Source: Amphibalanus amphitrite (lineage: Eukaryota > Arthropoda > Thecostraca > Balanomorpha > Balanidae). From it: a DNA stretch of 64,000 bases. Both the position numbers and the translations under genes were made by a program. Below, one piece after another: positions 12,580 to 24,109 of this stretch. The notes under the pieces were generated by a model. The model was given only the letters and a program-made list of their open reading frames with translations, had not been told where the DNA came from and did not search any database. Numbering within the stretch: position 1 is the stretch's first letter; every line of letters begins with the position of its first letter. The stretch lies in NCBI RefSeq assembly GCF_019059575.1, contig NW_024883000.1:62001-126000 (forward strand). The letters are read 5' to 3'.

Positions 12580-13993
12580 CATGGGCGTCGAAACCGGGGG
12601 GGACGGGGGGGACGCGTCCCCCCCAGTCGAGGAATCCGGGGGGGACGTCCCCCGCAAAAATATCCCCACGAATTACTTAAAAAGTGGCCTATGAAAATTT
12701 ACCTATTGTAGTTTTGATATGAAATTGAAGATATACAAATTGAATCATACGAATAGCTGAGAATTGAATCACTGAGCCCTTGCATACAGATTAGGGACAG
12801 GGCTGCGGAGTAGATTGGCTTTTGGTAACTCCGACTCCGGCTTTAAAAAGTCGCTCGGAGTCTGACTCCAATCCCATCTCCGACCACGATATCACTCAGT
12901 CCGCATCGCGGTGAAAAACTTGTGATGTGATGCTTTTGTCTCATTGCACGTTTCTTATCACATTCAAGGATTAGGTATATTGCCTACAATGAGGTACAGC
13001 TCTAGGCTGTCCGTCCCAAGTCCTCGATAGAGAGCCAAAGCTCCAGTTATAGCCCGGTGACGACCACATCCAGCAAGGGCTGAAGACCGGTCCCAAAGTC
13101 TCAGGATGGGGTGACACCTTGCAGAGACGACACATTTTAGGATATTCGCAATAGTCAAGACCCTCAGCTCATTCTAAAACGGCCCTCCTCCCGTTCGAGG
13201 CCATCCGACAGTAGGTTTCACCACGGCCTTTGAACGCTTGATGCTTGAGTGTGAGAGGACCTCGTCCCGGTCTGAGAGGGTCCAGGAAGCTTTAATACTC
13301 AGTTGGTCCTTGATTGGTCTAACCACGACCCCTACAATCACCACAGCCAACAGAATCTCCAGCTCTTATCCGACCCATCCTTGGCAAACTGTTGAATTTT
13401 TCACATCGTCATCCACGTGTGCCGTATAACACGACTGGACGCAAACGGGCTTGAGATATTTCGACTAACCAGCCAAGAGCACGACTTAAAACCAGAGTAC
13501 GTTGACTCCGACTTCAGAGTCAAAGTTCGTCACGATTTCGGTGACGATTTCGGTTACGATTTCGGGTCGAACTACGACAGAAGTCGACTCCGACCCCGCA
13601 GTCCTGGAGTTTCACTGTACAAAGTTTCCAACTTCTTGGAAATAAGCTGTACGGTTGACAGAGGATCACACGATTTTTTAGAGGCAGGGCTGCTTGACTT
13701 GGTGACAAGACCTTAGCTATCCTGCCTCCTGGTATCAAACTTATACGAAATGCAAAATTCATGTGTTTTTGACGCTGTTTTGCTGGGCGTTTTTGCTAAT
13801 TTTCGCGGCGCTTCACGCCGCCAATTCATACAAGTAAAAAGGAGATATTATGACTAATAACGCCTCCACGCGGAAAGAACATGTGTATGCGTTACAAGTA
13901 GTGCATAGCCCTAAAAACGTACGGTAGCCGACTTATGGGTTTTAATCCAGCCAATCCGTCCCCCCCAGTCAAAAATCCGTGGCGACGCCCCTG
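12580..13993. mobile_element. hAT-like element nested in 8121-14297
   Basis: Left CATGGGCGTCG, right complement CAGGGGCGTCG, flanked by identical ATATTGCG at 12572-12579 and 13994-14001. A self-complementary G7-ACGCGT-C7 stem sits at 12605-12624. Contains the CTCCGA-rich element 12798-13606. Confidence 0.85.
12798..13606. mobile_element. CAGGGCTGCGGAG element with CTCCGA motifs
   Basis: Starts CAGGGCTGCGGAGTAG and ends GACCCCGCAGTCCTG. Both subterminal regions are enriched in GACTCC/GGAGTC words, as in the elements at 34764 and 47905. The flanking 8-mers do not match, so boundaries rest on the TIRs only. Confidence 0.65.
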
Positions 13994-15460
13994 ATATTGC
14001 GGAAGGGGCACATTTCGGCCTCGAAAGATACGAATTCGTACCTCATGGTAACATATTTCTGTCATGGTCAATTCGCGTAGAAATTGAACACCGGTCGGGT
14101 GATTACCGAGCTATTGCTCTATCAAAAATTTTCCGATTCAAACTCGCTTAGGGTTATCGTGTAGGTAAAGGGGGCCCGCTCAGCAGAATGCGTATGAAAT
14201 ATGGAAAAATTCTGAAAAATGGGTGGGGGCCCGCACACTAGGGGGCCCGCTTTGGAGGCGATGACCCCCCCGAAACCAAATCCTGGCTGCGCCACTGAAT
14301 TTCGCCCTCCATTACCGCGTTTTTAGCACGCAAGCCGGTGCGGCGGCCGCCGGCGCACTCGCCGCCGATGTTTCGGAGCTCCGCCACCAGGGCGGCCGCT
14401 TGGTCGCCGCCGCTAGTGTTGGGGAATAGGGAGTGTCCTATCCAGGTCGAACTTTCATCCCTAATATGATCCTGTACCCAGGGTTACTTTTAAAGGGGGG
14501 GGAAGAGGGGAATTTCCCCCCTTCGAAAATTCCGCTCCCCCTTTCAAATCGTGTCTGAGCGGCTAGGGAGGGAAGGGGGAATTTCCCCCTTTCAAATTTA
14601 TTTTGGAGCCCATTTTCAATCAATTCGCTATTCAGATTCTATAGTCATCGTTAATCAGATTCTCGTCATCAATCAACGTTGCTGGCGTTAAGATAATTAT
14701 TAATTTTCAATTTTCGGTTCCATCCAACCATTTTACGTTCAGTGCAGCAGGAACTCCAGATTTGACCCGATACCGATCGGATAGTCGGTGGGACCGTCTC
14801 TTGTCTTGTCTCTTCCGTCTTTTCGCAATCACTGACATATCGGTAGGTACAGGCGTCGGCGTAGAAACCGGCGGGGGACGGGATTACCTCTCCGAACCAA
14901 GGGTGGATACAGGGGGAGGGGGGCAATGGGCCATGGCCCCTCCTTTGACGCAAAAAGAATGTGACCCCCTTTTGGACCCCCTTTTATATTCTGTGTTCTT
15001 TCTCAGAAACGACCCATTTATTCACGATTATTTTCACTTTTTCATCGACGCCAAGGCCAGACATCTAAAATTTTTGTCCCAATATGACAATGGCCGTGTT
15101 TAACCATCCTCCAAACCGGAATCATTGAAGGAAAAACAACGTTATTTTTGTCCCATAGGCATCAAAGCTTTGAGTAATAAATGACTTTTCTCTTTATGCA
15201 GCATTCACGTTCATCTGCTTTGCATGCAGAGCAGGGCGCAAAAAAAATGTACCTCATCACAGCCGGCTTTCCCAATGGAACTTTCACTGCTCACTAATAC
15301 TAATAGTAATAATTCAAGTTTTGTGCTTCATTAGTTTTTGTTCGGATATCACTGCCCACCTTGTAGTTGTAGAGGTTGCAGTTTTGTAGCGCCGTCGTTT
15401 CTCTACATAGTACATACACGACCACACAAAGAACTTTGGAATTGCTCGTTAACTGTAGCT

Positions 15461-15486
15461 TGTATTTGTATTTGTATTTGTATTTG
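15461..15486. repeat. (TGTATT)n microsatellite
   Basis: About four copies of a 6-bp unit, TGTATT, lying about 80 bp beyond the LINE tail. Confidence 0.9.
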
Positions 15487-15555
15487 CCATCGTAGAGCGG
15501 TCCACTCAAAGTGTGGCTATTAAGCTCCGAGTCAAACATGGTCGCTGTCATGGAT

Positions 15556-15563
15556 AAAAAAAA

Positions 15564-15598
<35 letters not shown>

Positions 15599-18281
15599 TC
15601 ATACACGGTACACAGGGCTACCCCTGTGCTGTGGCGGCCACGGCTGTCGGAACGGTCACGTTCGGTGGAGATCCAGCAGGCGTCTCTTCACGGTACGTGA
15701 AAAACGCTGCTGGCTAAGCGGTGTCAGGTCACTCGACAGCCGGTTGTAGAGGGCAGGTGCCCTCGAGCAAAAGCGTCTCTTGCCGGTCTCGGTGTTGGAC
15801 CTCGGCACGTAGAGCTGCCCGTCCTGCCTCGTGCGCCGGGACCGCCGGTCACCGTTGCACACGAATGCAGCCGCCAGTGACTCGGGCTCGCCACCAGCAA
15901 TCACCTTGTGCGCCAGACACAGTGTACGGTGGTCGGCCATGTGCTGAGCGGGCAGCCAGCCAAGTTTCCCGCGCAGGTCACTAACATGATCAAATTTTCT
16001 CTTACCAAAAATGACTCGTGCAGCAAAGTTCAGTATCTTTTGAATTCTGTCAATGTTTTTCTTAGTGCCGTTGCCGTAGACGGAAAGGCAGTATGTGACC
16101 TGCGAGAGAACCAAGGCGGCTACAAGTGTCTTGATGACACCGACAGGCAGGACGTGACGGACATGTGACAGCGCGGCAAGAGTACCGCTGCATCGCCTGG
16201 CGACGACACCCACGTGACTGTCCCATGATAATTTCTGGTCGAAAATAACGCCAAGATTTTTTACCTCGCGGCAAGGTACGAGGTCAGTGTTGCGGAAGGC
16301 AATTTTGATGTCTGGAAGGCCGCGCAAATTTTGACCTGTTCCGAGAGTGATGAGCTGTGTTTTGTTTGCGTTTACTTTAAGGGCGTTTGCGCAGAACCAC
16401 TGATCCAAAGCAGTCAATGAGTTTTCCATGCTATGAATAACAGCCGAAAGTTCGTTCTTTTTGCCAGAGACAATCACCTGGGTGTCGTCAGCGTACTGCA
16501 CGACACTTGCACCCGCAGCGAACAGTGACATGTCATTTGCAAACACGGTAAACAAGAGGGGGCCCAGGGCAGACCCCTGGAAAACCCCCATCGAGTTCGG
16601 CATCGGCGGAGAGACGCTGGCAGCTCCAGTGTGGTCTCTGAGTGACACACTCTGGGTATGGCCGGTCAGGTAAGCTTTAAACCACTGAACATCCACACCG
16701 TGCAGCTCGAGTTTCCGAAGTAAAATGTCATGGTCGATAATATCAAAACACTTGCTCAGGTCAATAAGACATAAGAGGGTGATCTCCCCGCCGTCGGCAG
16801 CTGTGAGGATTTGGTCGGTTACGGTAGCCAGCGCGGTTTCCGTCGAATGGCGCGGACGGAAACCGTGCTGGCTGGGGGATAGGAGGTGGTTGGAGGATAG
16901 GTAATGGTAAAGCTGCCGCTGGACAACGCGCTCTTCTAGTTTGGCGATGGTGGGGATGATGGAAATAGGACGGAAGTTGGAAGGATCGGATGGGTCGCCG
17001 GTCTTGAAGATGGGGTGAATGAGCGAATGTTTCCAGGTTGGAGGGTAGTCGGATTGGGTGAGACATGCGTTAATGATATGTAGGATGACATAGCCAACGG
17101 CGGGGAAGCCAACCTTCAGAGCACGAGCACACAAACCATCAGATCCGCACGCAGGCGAGTTCCTCATGCTGTACAGCGCGATCGTCAGCGTGTCGAGGTC
17201 GATGGGAGAGACTGAGAAGCCGCAGGCCCCCACACGCGGCAGGCGGCAGGGCAGGTCCGCCGCGTGCTCGGCCGCACCGGCCACCTCCGCCGCCACCCTC
17301 GGCCCGACAGACACGAAATACTCATTCAGCGCGCTCGGTGATAGCTGTGGTGAGGTGACATCTCGCTTCCGGCCAGCAACAACACTCCGAATGTTGCGCC
17401 ACACGGTGTGGGGTCCCTGCTCCCTGATACGGGACTCTATGGCCAGGCGCGTGTCGCGGCGGATGGCGGACCGGACAGATCGGTTCAGATCGCGGTATTC
17501 GCTCGAGTCTCGGCCGAGGGTGCGCAGAGCGCCGCGGCGGCTCGCCATCAAGTCCTTAGTGGCGGCCGTGACCGGCGGGGCAGATGGGTTGTGAACCTTG
17601 CGGCTCCGTATCGGCGCGTGCTTGTCCAGAACAGGTATGTAGAGTGATAAAAAAGCTCGCCACTTCCCATCGACCGTCTCGGATGTAAAAACGTCACTCC
17701 AGTCACAGCACTGTAAATCGAACAGAAACGCACCCGAGTCTATCCTAGCGAGTGGGCGTGACCGCGACACTACAGTGTGCGATCGTGGACGGCGCGGCAC
17801 ACTGAGACTACAACTAACGATGCGATGTGGGCTAAAATCACAGTGTTTATTGCGGCGCGGCGTTGCTACGTTAAGACGGTTGACAATGAGAACATCTAAG
17901 AGCGATCCAGAGGTAAATGTCGGGCCAGTCACTAGTTGAGAGAGCGAGTAATCATCTAAAAACACTTCTAAACGAGCTCTGGCTGGTGCCGGAGGGGGTT
18001 TGAGGAGGTCACAGTTCAGATCCCCGCCAATAATAATGGTCACATTCGGGTGATCGAGCAGCGCCCTCTGTAGCTGGGCCTCCAGGTCTCCGAAGTCGGC
18101 GTCGAGCGCCGCAGCCGTGTAGCGCGGCGGCCGGTAGATGGAGCCGATCAGAAGGCGCCGTCCGCGGTCCAGCGTCACCGTCGACCAGACGGCCTCCAGT
18201 CGGCTGTCCTGAGGACGCGGCGCCGCTGGCCGGTACGCAGCCGTCGACAGGCCGTCTCTCGTGGCGACTGCCACACCTCAC
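15556..18281 (-). mobile_element. 5'-truncated CR1/Jockey-type LINE
   Basis: On the minus strand the element runs from about 18281 to a short 3' region of some 60 bp after the stop, then a (TG)n tract followed by a T run (15556-15594 on the + strand as A then AC). A simple-repeat 3' tail suits the CR1/Jockey group better than a plain poly-A tail. The 5' end lies inside the endonuclease domain, the usual result of incomplete target-primed reverse transcription. It sits inside the hAT at 14898-19730. Confidence 0.85.
15656..18277 (-). CDS. LINE endonuclease (partial) and reverse transcriptase ORF
   Basis: An uninterrupted frame of about 873 codons. It opens in mid-domain after TGA (18278-18280), so the GTG at 18272-18274 is not a true start. 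Residues 1-160 are the C-terminal half of an apurinic-like endonuclease: GSIYRPP (44-50), GGDLN (83-87), SLLD (124-127) and DFSPH (146-150). The N-terminal catalytic part is lost. The reverse transcriptase spans about 415-680 with IFKTGDPSDPSNFRPIS, LIDLSKCFD (503-511), GVFQGSALGP (563-572, F where P is usual) and YADD (594-597). The C-terminal part resembles CR1/L2-like elements. No frameshift or stop suggests a fairly recent insertion; without its 5' end it cannot be autonomous. Confidence 0.93.
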   Translation of the reverse strand, partial: GVAVATRDGLSTAAYRPAAPRPQDSRLEAVWSTVTLDRGRRLLIGSIYRPPRYTAAALDADFGDLEAQLQRALLDHPNVTIIIGGDLNCDLLKPPPAPARARLEVFLDDYSLSQLVTGPTFTSGSLLDVLIVNRLNVATPRRNKHCDFSPHRIVSCSLSVPRRPRSHTVVSRSRPLARIDSGAFLFDLQCCDWSDVFTSETVDGKWRAFLSLYIPVLDKHAPIRSRKVHNPSAPPVTAATKDLMASRRGALRTLGRDSSEYRDLNRSVRSAIRRDTRLAIESRIREQGPHTVWRNIRSVVAGRKRDVTSPQLSPSALNEYFVSVGPRVAAEVAGAAEHAADLPCRLPRVGACGFSVSPIDLDTLTIALYSMRNSPACGSDGLCARALKVGFPAVGYVILHIINACLTQSDYPPTWKHSLIHPIFKTGDPSDPSNFRPISIIPTIAKLEERVVQRQLYHYLSSNHLLSPSQHGFRPRHSTETALATVTDQILTAADGGEITLLCLIDLSKCFDIIDHDILLRKLELHGVDVQWFKAYLTGHTQSVSLRDHTGAASVSPPMPNSMGVFQGSALGPLLFTVFANDMSLFAAGASVVQYADDTQVIVSGKKNELSAVIHSMENSLTALDQWFCANALKVNANKTQLITLGTGQNLRGLPDIKIAFRNTDLVPCREVKNLGVIFDQKLSWDSHVGVVARRCSGTLAALSHVRHVLPVGVIKTLVAALVLSQVTYCLSVYGNGTKKNIDRIQKILNFAARVIFGKRKFDHVSDLRGKLGWLPAQHMADHRTLCLAHKVIAGGEPESLAAAFVCNGDRRSRRTRQDGQLYVPRSNTETGKRRFCSRAPALYNRLSSDLTPLSQQRFSRTVKRRLLDLHRT

Positions 18282-18547
18282 ACACAGCTTTTGTGAGCGT
18301 TTAAGAATTTCATGTTTTTTTGCTCATTTTTGCTCGAACAGTTTGACATCAATTACTCCTGACCTAAGGTGACCTAAGACTTGAAATTTTGTGCGAAGGT
18401 TTCAAATTGATGCCCGGTAAGGTACTAAAAATTTGGCGGCGCTGCGCGCCGCCGTTTTTCGCTTTTCAAGAAAACCCACATGGGGGGCCAAAATGACCTC
18501 CAATCAGGGCGCGGATTAACCTCTCTCTTTAGAAAGGCGTTACTTAA

Positions 18548-19427
18548 CCCTCGCATGTGTAGGGGGGGGTCGGATGGACCCCCCCAATGGTTTTTCGCGA
18601 ATAACTCGCGTAAAAAGCGGCCGATCGCGACGAAACTTTCAGTACCCTCGCATTGATCAATTTTACACCTACCCTGAAAATTTCATGACCCTGACCCAAA
18701 TGACCTTTAACCTGTGACCTCTTTTCCGAGACCATGTTTGGCCGGAATCGCGATTTCGCGTATGTCGGCTCGCACTAGCCGCGTGTTTGCAAGCTTTTCG
18801 TGGTTTCAAACGTTCAAACATGTGATTTGATGTTACTCCCGTGTGTGTCAAGGTCACCTGAAGGTCAGGTCAGGTCATTGACCTTTGGTGACCTCGGGTG
18901 ACCTCGGGTCATTTTTTCGAGTTTTACATGTTTCTAGGCTAGTTTTTGGAGCTGAATTCGAATTTAGCAACCATTTGAACATTTACGAAGTAGTTTTGGT
19001 GACTTCGTAACATGTTACGAAGCTGTCAGAGGCGGTTGACACGTACTACGAATACCCGTCACGACGCCTACTGGTTGACCTGACCTGACCTGACCCGACC
19101 TAGTCTAAATGCTTCAAGACATCATCTGTGATCAAAACTAACACGATATTCGTGATCAGCACCCCGAAAAAACCCCTTAGCAGCCACACTTTACGACTTT
19201 CTAACAGGTCCCGATTTTCCCGACTTTGGGTCATTGACCTGACCTGGAAGGTCAACCAATGACCTAGGACCTTAAAATTGGGTATCATCGGCTTCCTCTC
19301 GTCACGGGCAACACGCTCGTTTTTTCCGCGAAGCTCTAGCTCGATCAGGGGCCAAACGGCAAGGGGGGTCCAACCGACCCCCCCCCCCTACACATTAGAA
19401 GCTGGCAAACGCCGCACACATGCGAGG
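18548..19427 (-). mobile_element. TTAA-flanked MITE, family C, inverted copy
   Basis: Ends CCCTCGCATGTGT and ACACATGCGAGGG, with TTAA on both sides (18544-18547, 19428-19431). The body is the reverse complement of the copies at 25008 and 35822, though its outermost bases differ (GCATGTGT for GCCCGTAT). Hairpins at 18562-18585 (G8-TC / GA-C7) and 19363-19387 (G6-TC / GA-C10). The interior has runs of the GGTCA pentamer. Non-coding. Confidence 0.87.
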
Positions 19428-19786
19428 GTTAATGTTTGGCCGGGGTATACCTACTAGTTATTGATACCACTGATAGGTTGATACTACTGATTGGCATTTG
19501 CAAGGGCGCAGTCAAGTTGGGACCTCCCCCCGCCCCTTACAGCCAAGGTAGGTGCGTATATTTTTTAGCAAAATTATTTTTTGGCAACCTTCCAAAATAA
19601 AGTGGCTGAATGAAACCCGAGGAAAGAATAGGATTTGGGGGTAGGTAAGGTTCTGCGGGCTCCATCCTAACGAAAAACCTAATGGTATTGCCGCCCACCC
19701 CCCTTTCAGATGCCCCTGGATCCGCCTTTGCCCCGAACTTTATTCCCCCTCTCAACTTTTCCTGTAAAAGTAACCCTGCCTGTACC

Positions 19787-20747
19787 TAAAGCCTACTTCA
19801 AAAGATTGGATGAGTCACTTCATTAAACGGACAGTAATGGTTCTAATTTTATCAATAAAAACTGGTAGATTTTTGTGCAGACTATGGTCGGTTCCTCTGC
19901 TAAAGGGAGCTGTAAACTTTACATCTATACTTATTTACATTAAATCACTTCTGTCTACATATCACATAACCTGTTTCGAGCTTCGTTGTACGCACTCCAA
20001 GGGGACCTAATACCTCGGTATTCAAAACTGTTAGGTAATGTAAAAATGCCGTTATTGACGACTCACTAAGCCCACCTTACGTTTTGTGCGTATCTCAAGA
20101 TTAATTGCATTTAATGCAATCTCGGAACGGGTGGCGTCAGCCAGACCCCGTTGCGTACTGACGTCATAGGTCTTACCCTACCAGGCCATGACGCTGGATG
20201 TCTCATTACCTCACTAATATGCTGTTCTCTGTTATCTGGATCGTTTTCCAGAACCGATGGCATACTCGTAACTCCTACATTAGTCTCAGTAAATAGCGCA
20301 AAGCTGGTCGCTAAGGGAAGCCGCACTGCCTGCTGCTGATAAACGGCATAGAATTTACGTCAAACCGTGGCTGGCGCTGAACAAAAACTCACATTAGGCT
20401 ACTTAGCTGTCATCCAATAATCCGGAAAGGGTACGAAACAGCTATAGATTTCAGTGAGGGACGCGCTTGGAGGCGCGTCATTGCATTGCGTAAGCACCTC
20501 AATGATTACCTGCGCTCTACGTCGTTGTCCCGGTATGTCCCGTTTAGTGCGCCCGGAGGGAACCCGTACCGAGTATACGGTGGTGAACGAAACAAAACCC
20601 AAACAGTACCGAATAATCATCGATAGAAGCTTATTACGTGTGTATTCTCAATTCATTAACGTAAATCACCAACAGGTAGAGCCCCAATAACAGGCGAACT
20701 CAGCCAACGTGCAAATGTACATTGCCCAAAAACATTGTGCGACAATT
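19787..20747. other. No gene recognised
   Basis: Low-complexity-free sequence between two transposon clusters. Short open frames only, without splice-bounded coding character or family resemblance. Confidence 0.5.
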
Positions 20748-20751
20748 TTAA

Positions 20752-21693
20752 CCCTAGAACGCCTAGGGGGGGGTTGTATCAACCCCCCCCCCCTGAGGTT
20801 TTTTCGAAGTGCACGCTAAACGGCTTGTCGTAGCGGGCTGAAATTTTCAATACCCTATGGGGCAACCTTTGCGCATCTTTTGCCGAAAAAAAATTGATCG
20901 GGTCATATCAGGTCACGGAGTTATGACGTCATAAGAGGTACAGCCTCCGGCCGGATTTTCACAAACTGAGTGCCAACGCCCGAGGTTTCCTGCCGGTGGT
21001 ACGGACATCGGTTGATGGATCGTGATGAAACTTCCCATGCATGTTGGGGCAAGTATTGGCTATCATATGTTATAAGAAATTTGACCGGGTCAGGTCAGGT
21101 CACGGAGCTATGACGTCACAAGAGGAACAGCGTCCGGTACTATTTTTGAAAAGCGCCCGAACCACTATTTTGCTAATTCTTGTCACCTCAATGGGAATAT
21201 GCAGCAATATTAGCTTCTATAGGGAGCAAATGGACCTCCCAAATCCAAAAATACAATCAGATTTCAAAAATTTAAATTTTGATTTTTCGAATTTCTGCCG
21301 CCGACTGTGACCTTGCCGACTTCCGGCGCTCCCAACGCGCCATTTTTAGAGCTAGGGAAACGAAATACATACCAAACGATAGAGAATTGATCAAGGAACA
21401 CGATAGTGAAGGTTTCAAGTCGATATCTCCCACCGTTTTGCCGCAATCGCCGCCGAAAGTTGAAAAAAGTATATTTTTCCGAAAATTTGACCTTTGACCG
21501 GTCAAAAGTAGGTCAAATGTTGACCTAGGACCAAAAAATATACCACCAATCGCGAGATCTCGTTGAGAGCAATCCGTTGGTTTTTTCCGCTAAGCTCTAC
21601 GACCTTCCGTTTCGAAACGCCAGGGGGGGGGTCGTAACAACCCCCCCCCCCCTGGTCGTTCGTGTTATGAGAAATGGCCTGGTCGTGCGAGGG
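20752..21693. mobile_element. TTAA-flanked MITE, family D
   Basis: Left CCCTAGAACGCC, right complement CCCTCGCACGACC, TTAA on both sides (20748-20751, 21694-21697). The left hairpin (20766-20793) pairs G8-TTG with CAA-C11 perfectly. The right one (21623-21652) has G9-TCG opposite CAA-C12, with a single mismatch. Interior contains two related blocks with GGTCAGGTCACGGAG and TATGACGTCA (about 20910 and 21090). Non-coding. Confidence 0.85.
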
Positions 21694-21697
21694 TTAA

Positions 21698-22211
21698 TGA
21701 ACGACTGATTTAGCAGAGCTCGGTAGGCCTAGGCAAAGCTCGCTTTTAAGGCACTTAGGTCCAGCGGATAGGATAGAGCCCCGCAACTTTTCAATATTGT
21801 TTTATATCGGCTAATTGCAACGACAACATCAGCGCCTAACACCTACATAATGTAATTTTCCATTTAGTTCTGATCTGTTGCTGAATTTCCGTGATCCAGA
21901 ACCGCATACCTATTTTAGCGTGTTGTGACCTCTTTACCAACGCCATGTCAGGCTAAAAGGTCATTCATGGTATACCCGCATGTAAACAAGTGAAATGCCG
22001 TCTCGTCTATACGTTGCCGTGAATGTCACGGTTACGTGGATGTCGGTCGAGGTTACTGTCTTTTGATACCCGCGGTCCTGGAATCGCCTATGTGGGGAAA
22101 TATGGGGAAACGTTTGTTTGTAGTTTCCCCTTGCAAACAACTCCTTACATTACAACTGATAAACACTAAGGGCTACCAAAGAGTAAAACGATTCACAACT
22201 ACTTTGCCAAA
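21698..22211. other. No gene recognised
   Basis: About 500 bp without paired termini, repeats or a credible coding exon. Confidence 0.5.
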
Positions 22212-22213
22212 TA

Positions 22214-23329
22214 GGGGAAGCCGGGGGAAGCCCGGCATAGTAAGCTCTTTTTCATTTTTATTACATACCATACGTGCTGTATAAAATGTTGATATCTTGC
22301 TAGCTAGCTAAGTTCATTGGCCGTGTTCTCCCAAAAATTCGGTTTCGTGGAATAAGTATAAGGTTGAGAAAATCGAGTTTTAAAAAAGTGTTGATTTTTC
22401 TGGGGTAAGCCCGGCATAGGGGTAACGCCGGCCACCTCCCCAGCGCTTTACAACGAGTTGATGAAACCATTATGTGTTTTCCAAATATTAACGGAAAGTG
22501 AAATATTAAGGTACTGGTTAGCTCTGGACATCTTAGAGTTTATGTCACTACTGGTATTTTAGCTAGCGTCTACTACATATACAGTACAGGTCGATGAAAA
22601 TCATGATGCAAAATTGACAAAAAATGTGTATTTCAAAATTCCTTAAAATTTATTTTTCTTTTTACCTTAATGCATCATATGGCATATCATTCGACACGGC
22701 TGATGAAGAAGAACACAACGACACCATTTTTGAAGCTTTAGCTTCATTGTCTGTCGCGTTATCTGCAAAAATGTAGTTTGACCCTAGTTGACCTTAAGTA
22801 ACATGACTGGCTTTGTCTATGATAACATGTTTATTTTCGAAATTTATCTTTGATCTAGGTGTAAACCAAATCTGCTCAGTACCTATTATCTCATGGAAAA
22901 CAGTGGTTTAGTGGCATTGCTCTCGGTTGGGGGTAAGCTTGGCCACTCGCCCGGGGTTACCCCAATGTGCTAATTTTTATTTTAGAACAGCGATATTCGA
23001 AAAAATGTCATACTTAAGCCAGCCTGCCTCGTCACCCCTCACTACAAACACTTAAACGGTCCTTACATAACATTCGTATAAATATTAGTACTGTATGGTA
23101 TAGCATTAACAGTGCAGCATATCTCACTTTTTAGCTAAAAACCCTTAAAATATCATTTTTGCGCTATAACTTTAACAATATGCAATTTTTGTCAGCCTTA
23201 ACTTTTTTGCTGGCGTTACCTTAGCTGCCACGCTGAAAGGACAAACAGTTCAGCATTTTATTGTGAATAATTTAGCCGGAAACGGGGTGGCCGGGCTTCC
23301 CCCGCGCCCGGGCTTCCCCCGGCTTCCCC
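22214..23329. mobile_element. TA-flanked element with GGGGAAGCC ends
   Basis: GGGGAAGCCGGGGGAAGCCC at the left end is matched by GGGCTTCCCCCGGCTTCCCC at the right, each bordered by TA (22212-22213, 23330-23331). Variants of the motif (GGGGTAAGCCCGGCATAGG near 22401, GGGGTAAGCTTGGCC near 22929) recur inside, so it has subterminal repeats. A mariner-like MITE is the simplest reading. No transposase found. Confidence 0.7.
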
Positions 23330-23331
23330 TA

Positions 23332-23805
23332 AACGTATACGTTTTAGAGGTGCCCCTGACCCTGTGAGGGCAGATGTGATAAAACGTTGTGTTGCATGTC
23401 ATTATACATAACTGGTCTTCGTTGCGAATCACTCACAAAAAATGAGGGCATCTCAAAAGTAACTCCTGGAGCCGCTGCTGTTTATGCGGTTTATGCATTC
23501 GTTTTTAGACATTGACAAAAACATGAGGGAGCGTAATACCCACTGCCGCTTACAGGATTCAAGGCCGACAGGCCGCCCGAGGGTTCAAACGACCTTTAAT
23601 TGAAACAGCTCCACAACATCAATGCCTTCAAATGATAATTTCAACCGTCCAGCATTGCTAGCTTAATTTTGCAACAGCGCAGACAAACTTTTTCATTATT
23701 GCGTTCGCTGATATGTCCCTACCTTACATAGTAACAATGAAGTTTGTTTGTTTTGTTGGGTTATGCTCTTTCGGTCTAGCGAGACCATTTCCGAGCCGGA
23801 AGGAT
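23332..23805. other. No gene recognised
   Basis: About 470 bp with nothing I can assign. Confidence 0.45.
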
Positions 23806-24062
23806 GATATGAATTAGAGGGAGACATTGGTCTGGGCGGGCACCCTGGTGACTCGTCAGGGCTGAGCCCATCACGAGGACAGGCCACCCACCCACTGACA
23901 GTTACCGCATCCGGATTCGGGTCTGCTCCCAGGGGAGCTAGAGCTACTCGCATGGGATAAAGTTGCCCATCCAGCTCGGAATAGGGGGTTGAGGCATGGA
24001 GGAGAAGGATTTGACTATCTTGAGGATGGAAACGACGGAACGGAGGAACAATGACGGGAGGA
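23806..24062 (+). repeat. Dispersed repeat R1, copy 1
   Basis: The segment from AATTAGAGGGAGACATTGGT through GCATGGGATAAAGTTGCCC to TTTGACTATCTTGAGGATGG aligns with the reverse complement of 47203-47720, with moderate divergence. No TIRs or coding frame. It may be a SINE or a MITE of unknown type; neither a clear tRNA A/B box nor a tail was seen. Confidence 0.75.
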
Positions 24063-24109
24063 CTTCAGATTCACGGGAGTCTGGTGTCTTTCATCCTTGG
24101 CCACGCTAG

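Larger units (their letters stand above)
14898..19730. mobile_element. hAT-like element containing the LINE
   Basis: Left CAAGGGTGGATACAGG; right complement CAAAGGCGGATCCAGG. Flanks CTCCGAAC (14890-14897) and CCCCGAAC (19731-19738) match at 7/8. Near the left end GGGCCATGGCCC forms a G/C palindrome. Contains the minus-strand LINE and the TTAA element 18548-19427; without them it would be about 1.2 kb. Confidence 0.8.
14479..19778. mobile_element. hAT-like element, outer layer of the LINE nest
   Basis: TIR CAGGGTTACTTTTAAAGG with right complement CAGGGTTACTTTTACAGG, flanked by an identical 8-bp CCTGTACC at 14471-14478 and 19779-19786. It has been split by the hAT at 14898-19730, which itself holds the LINE and a TTAA MITE. 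Own sequence amounts to only a few hundred bases. Confidence 0.88.
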
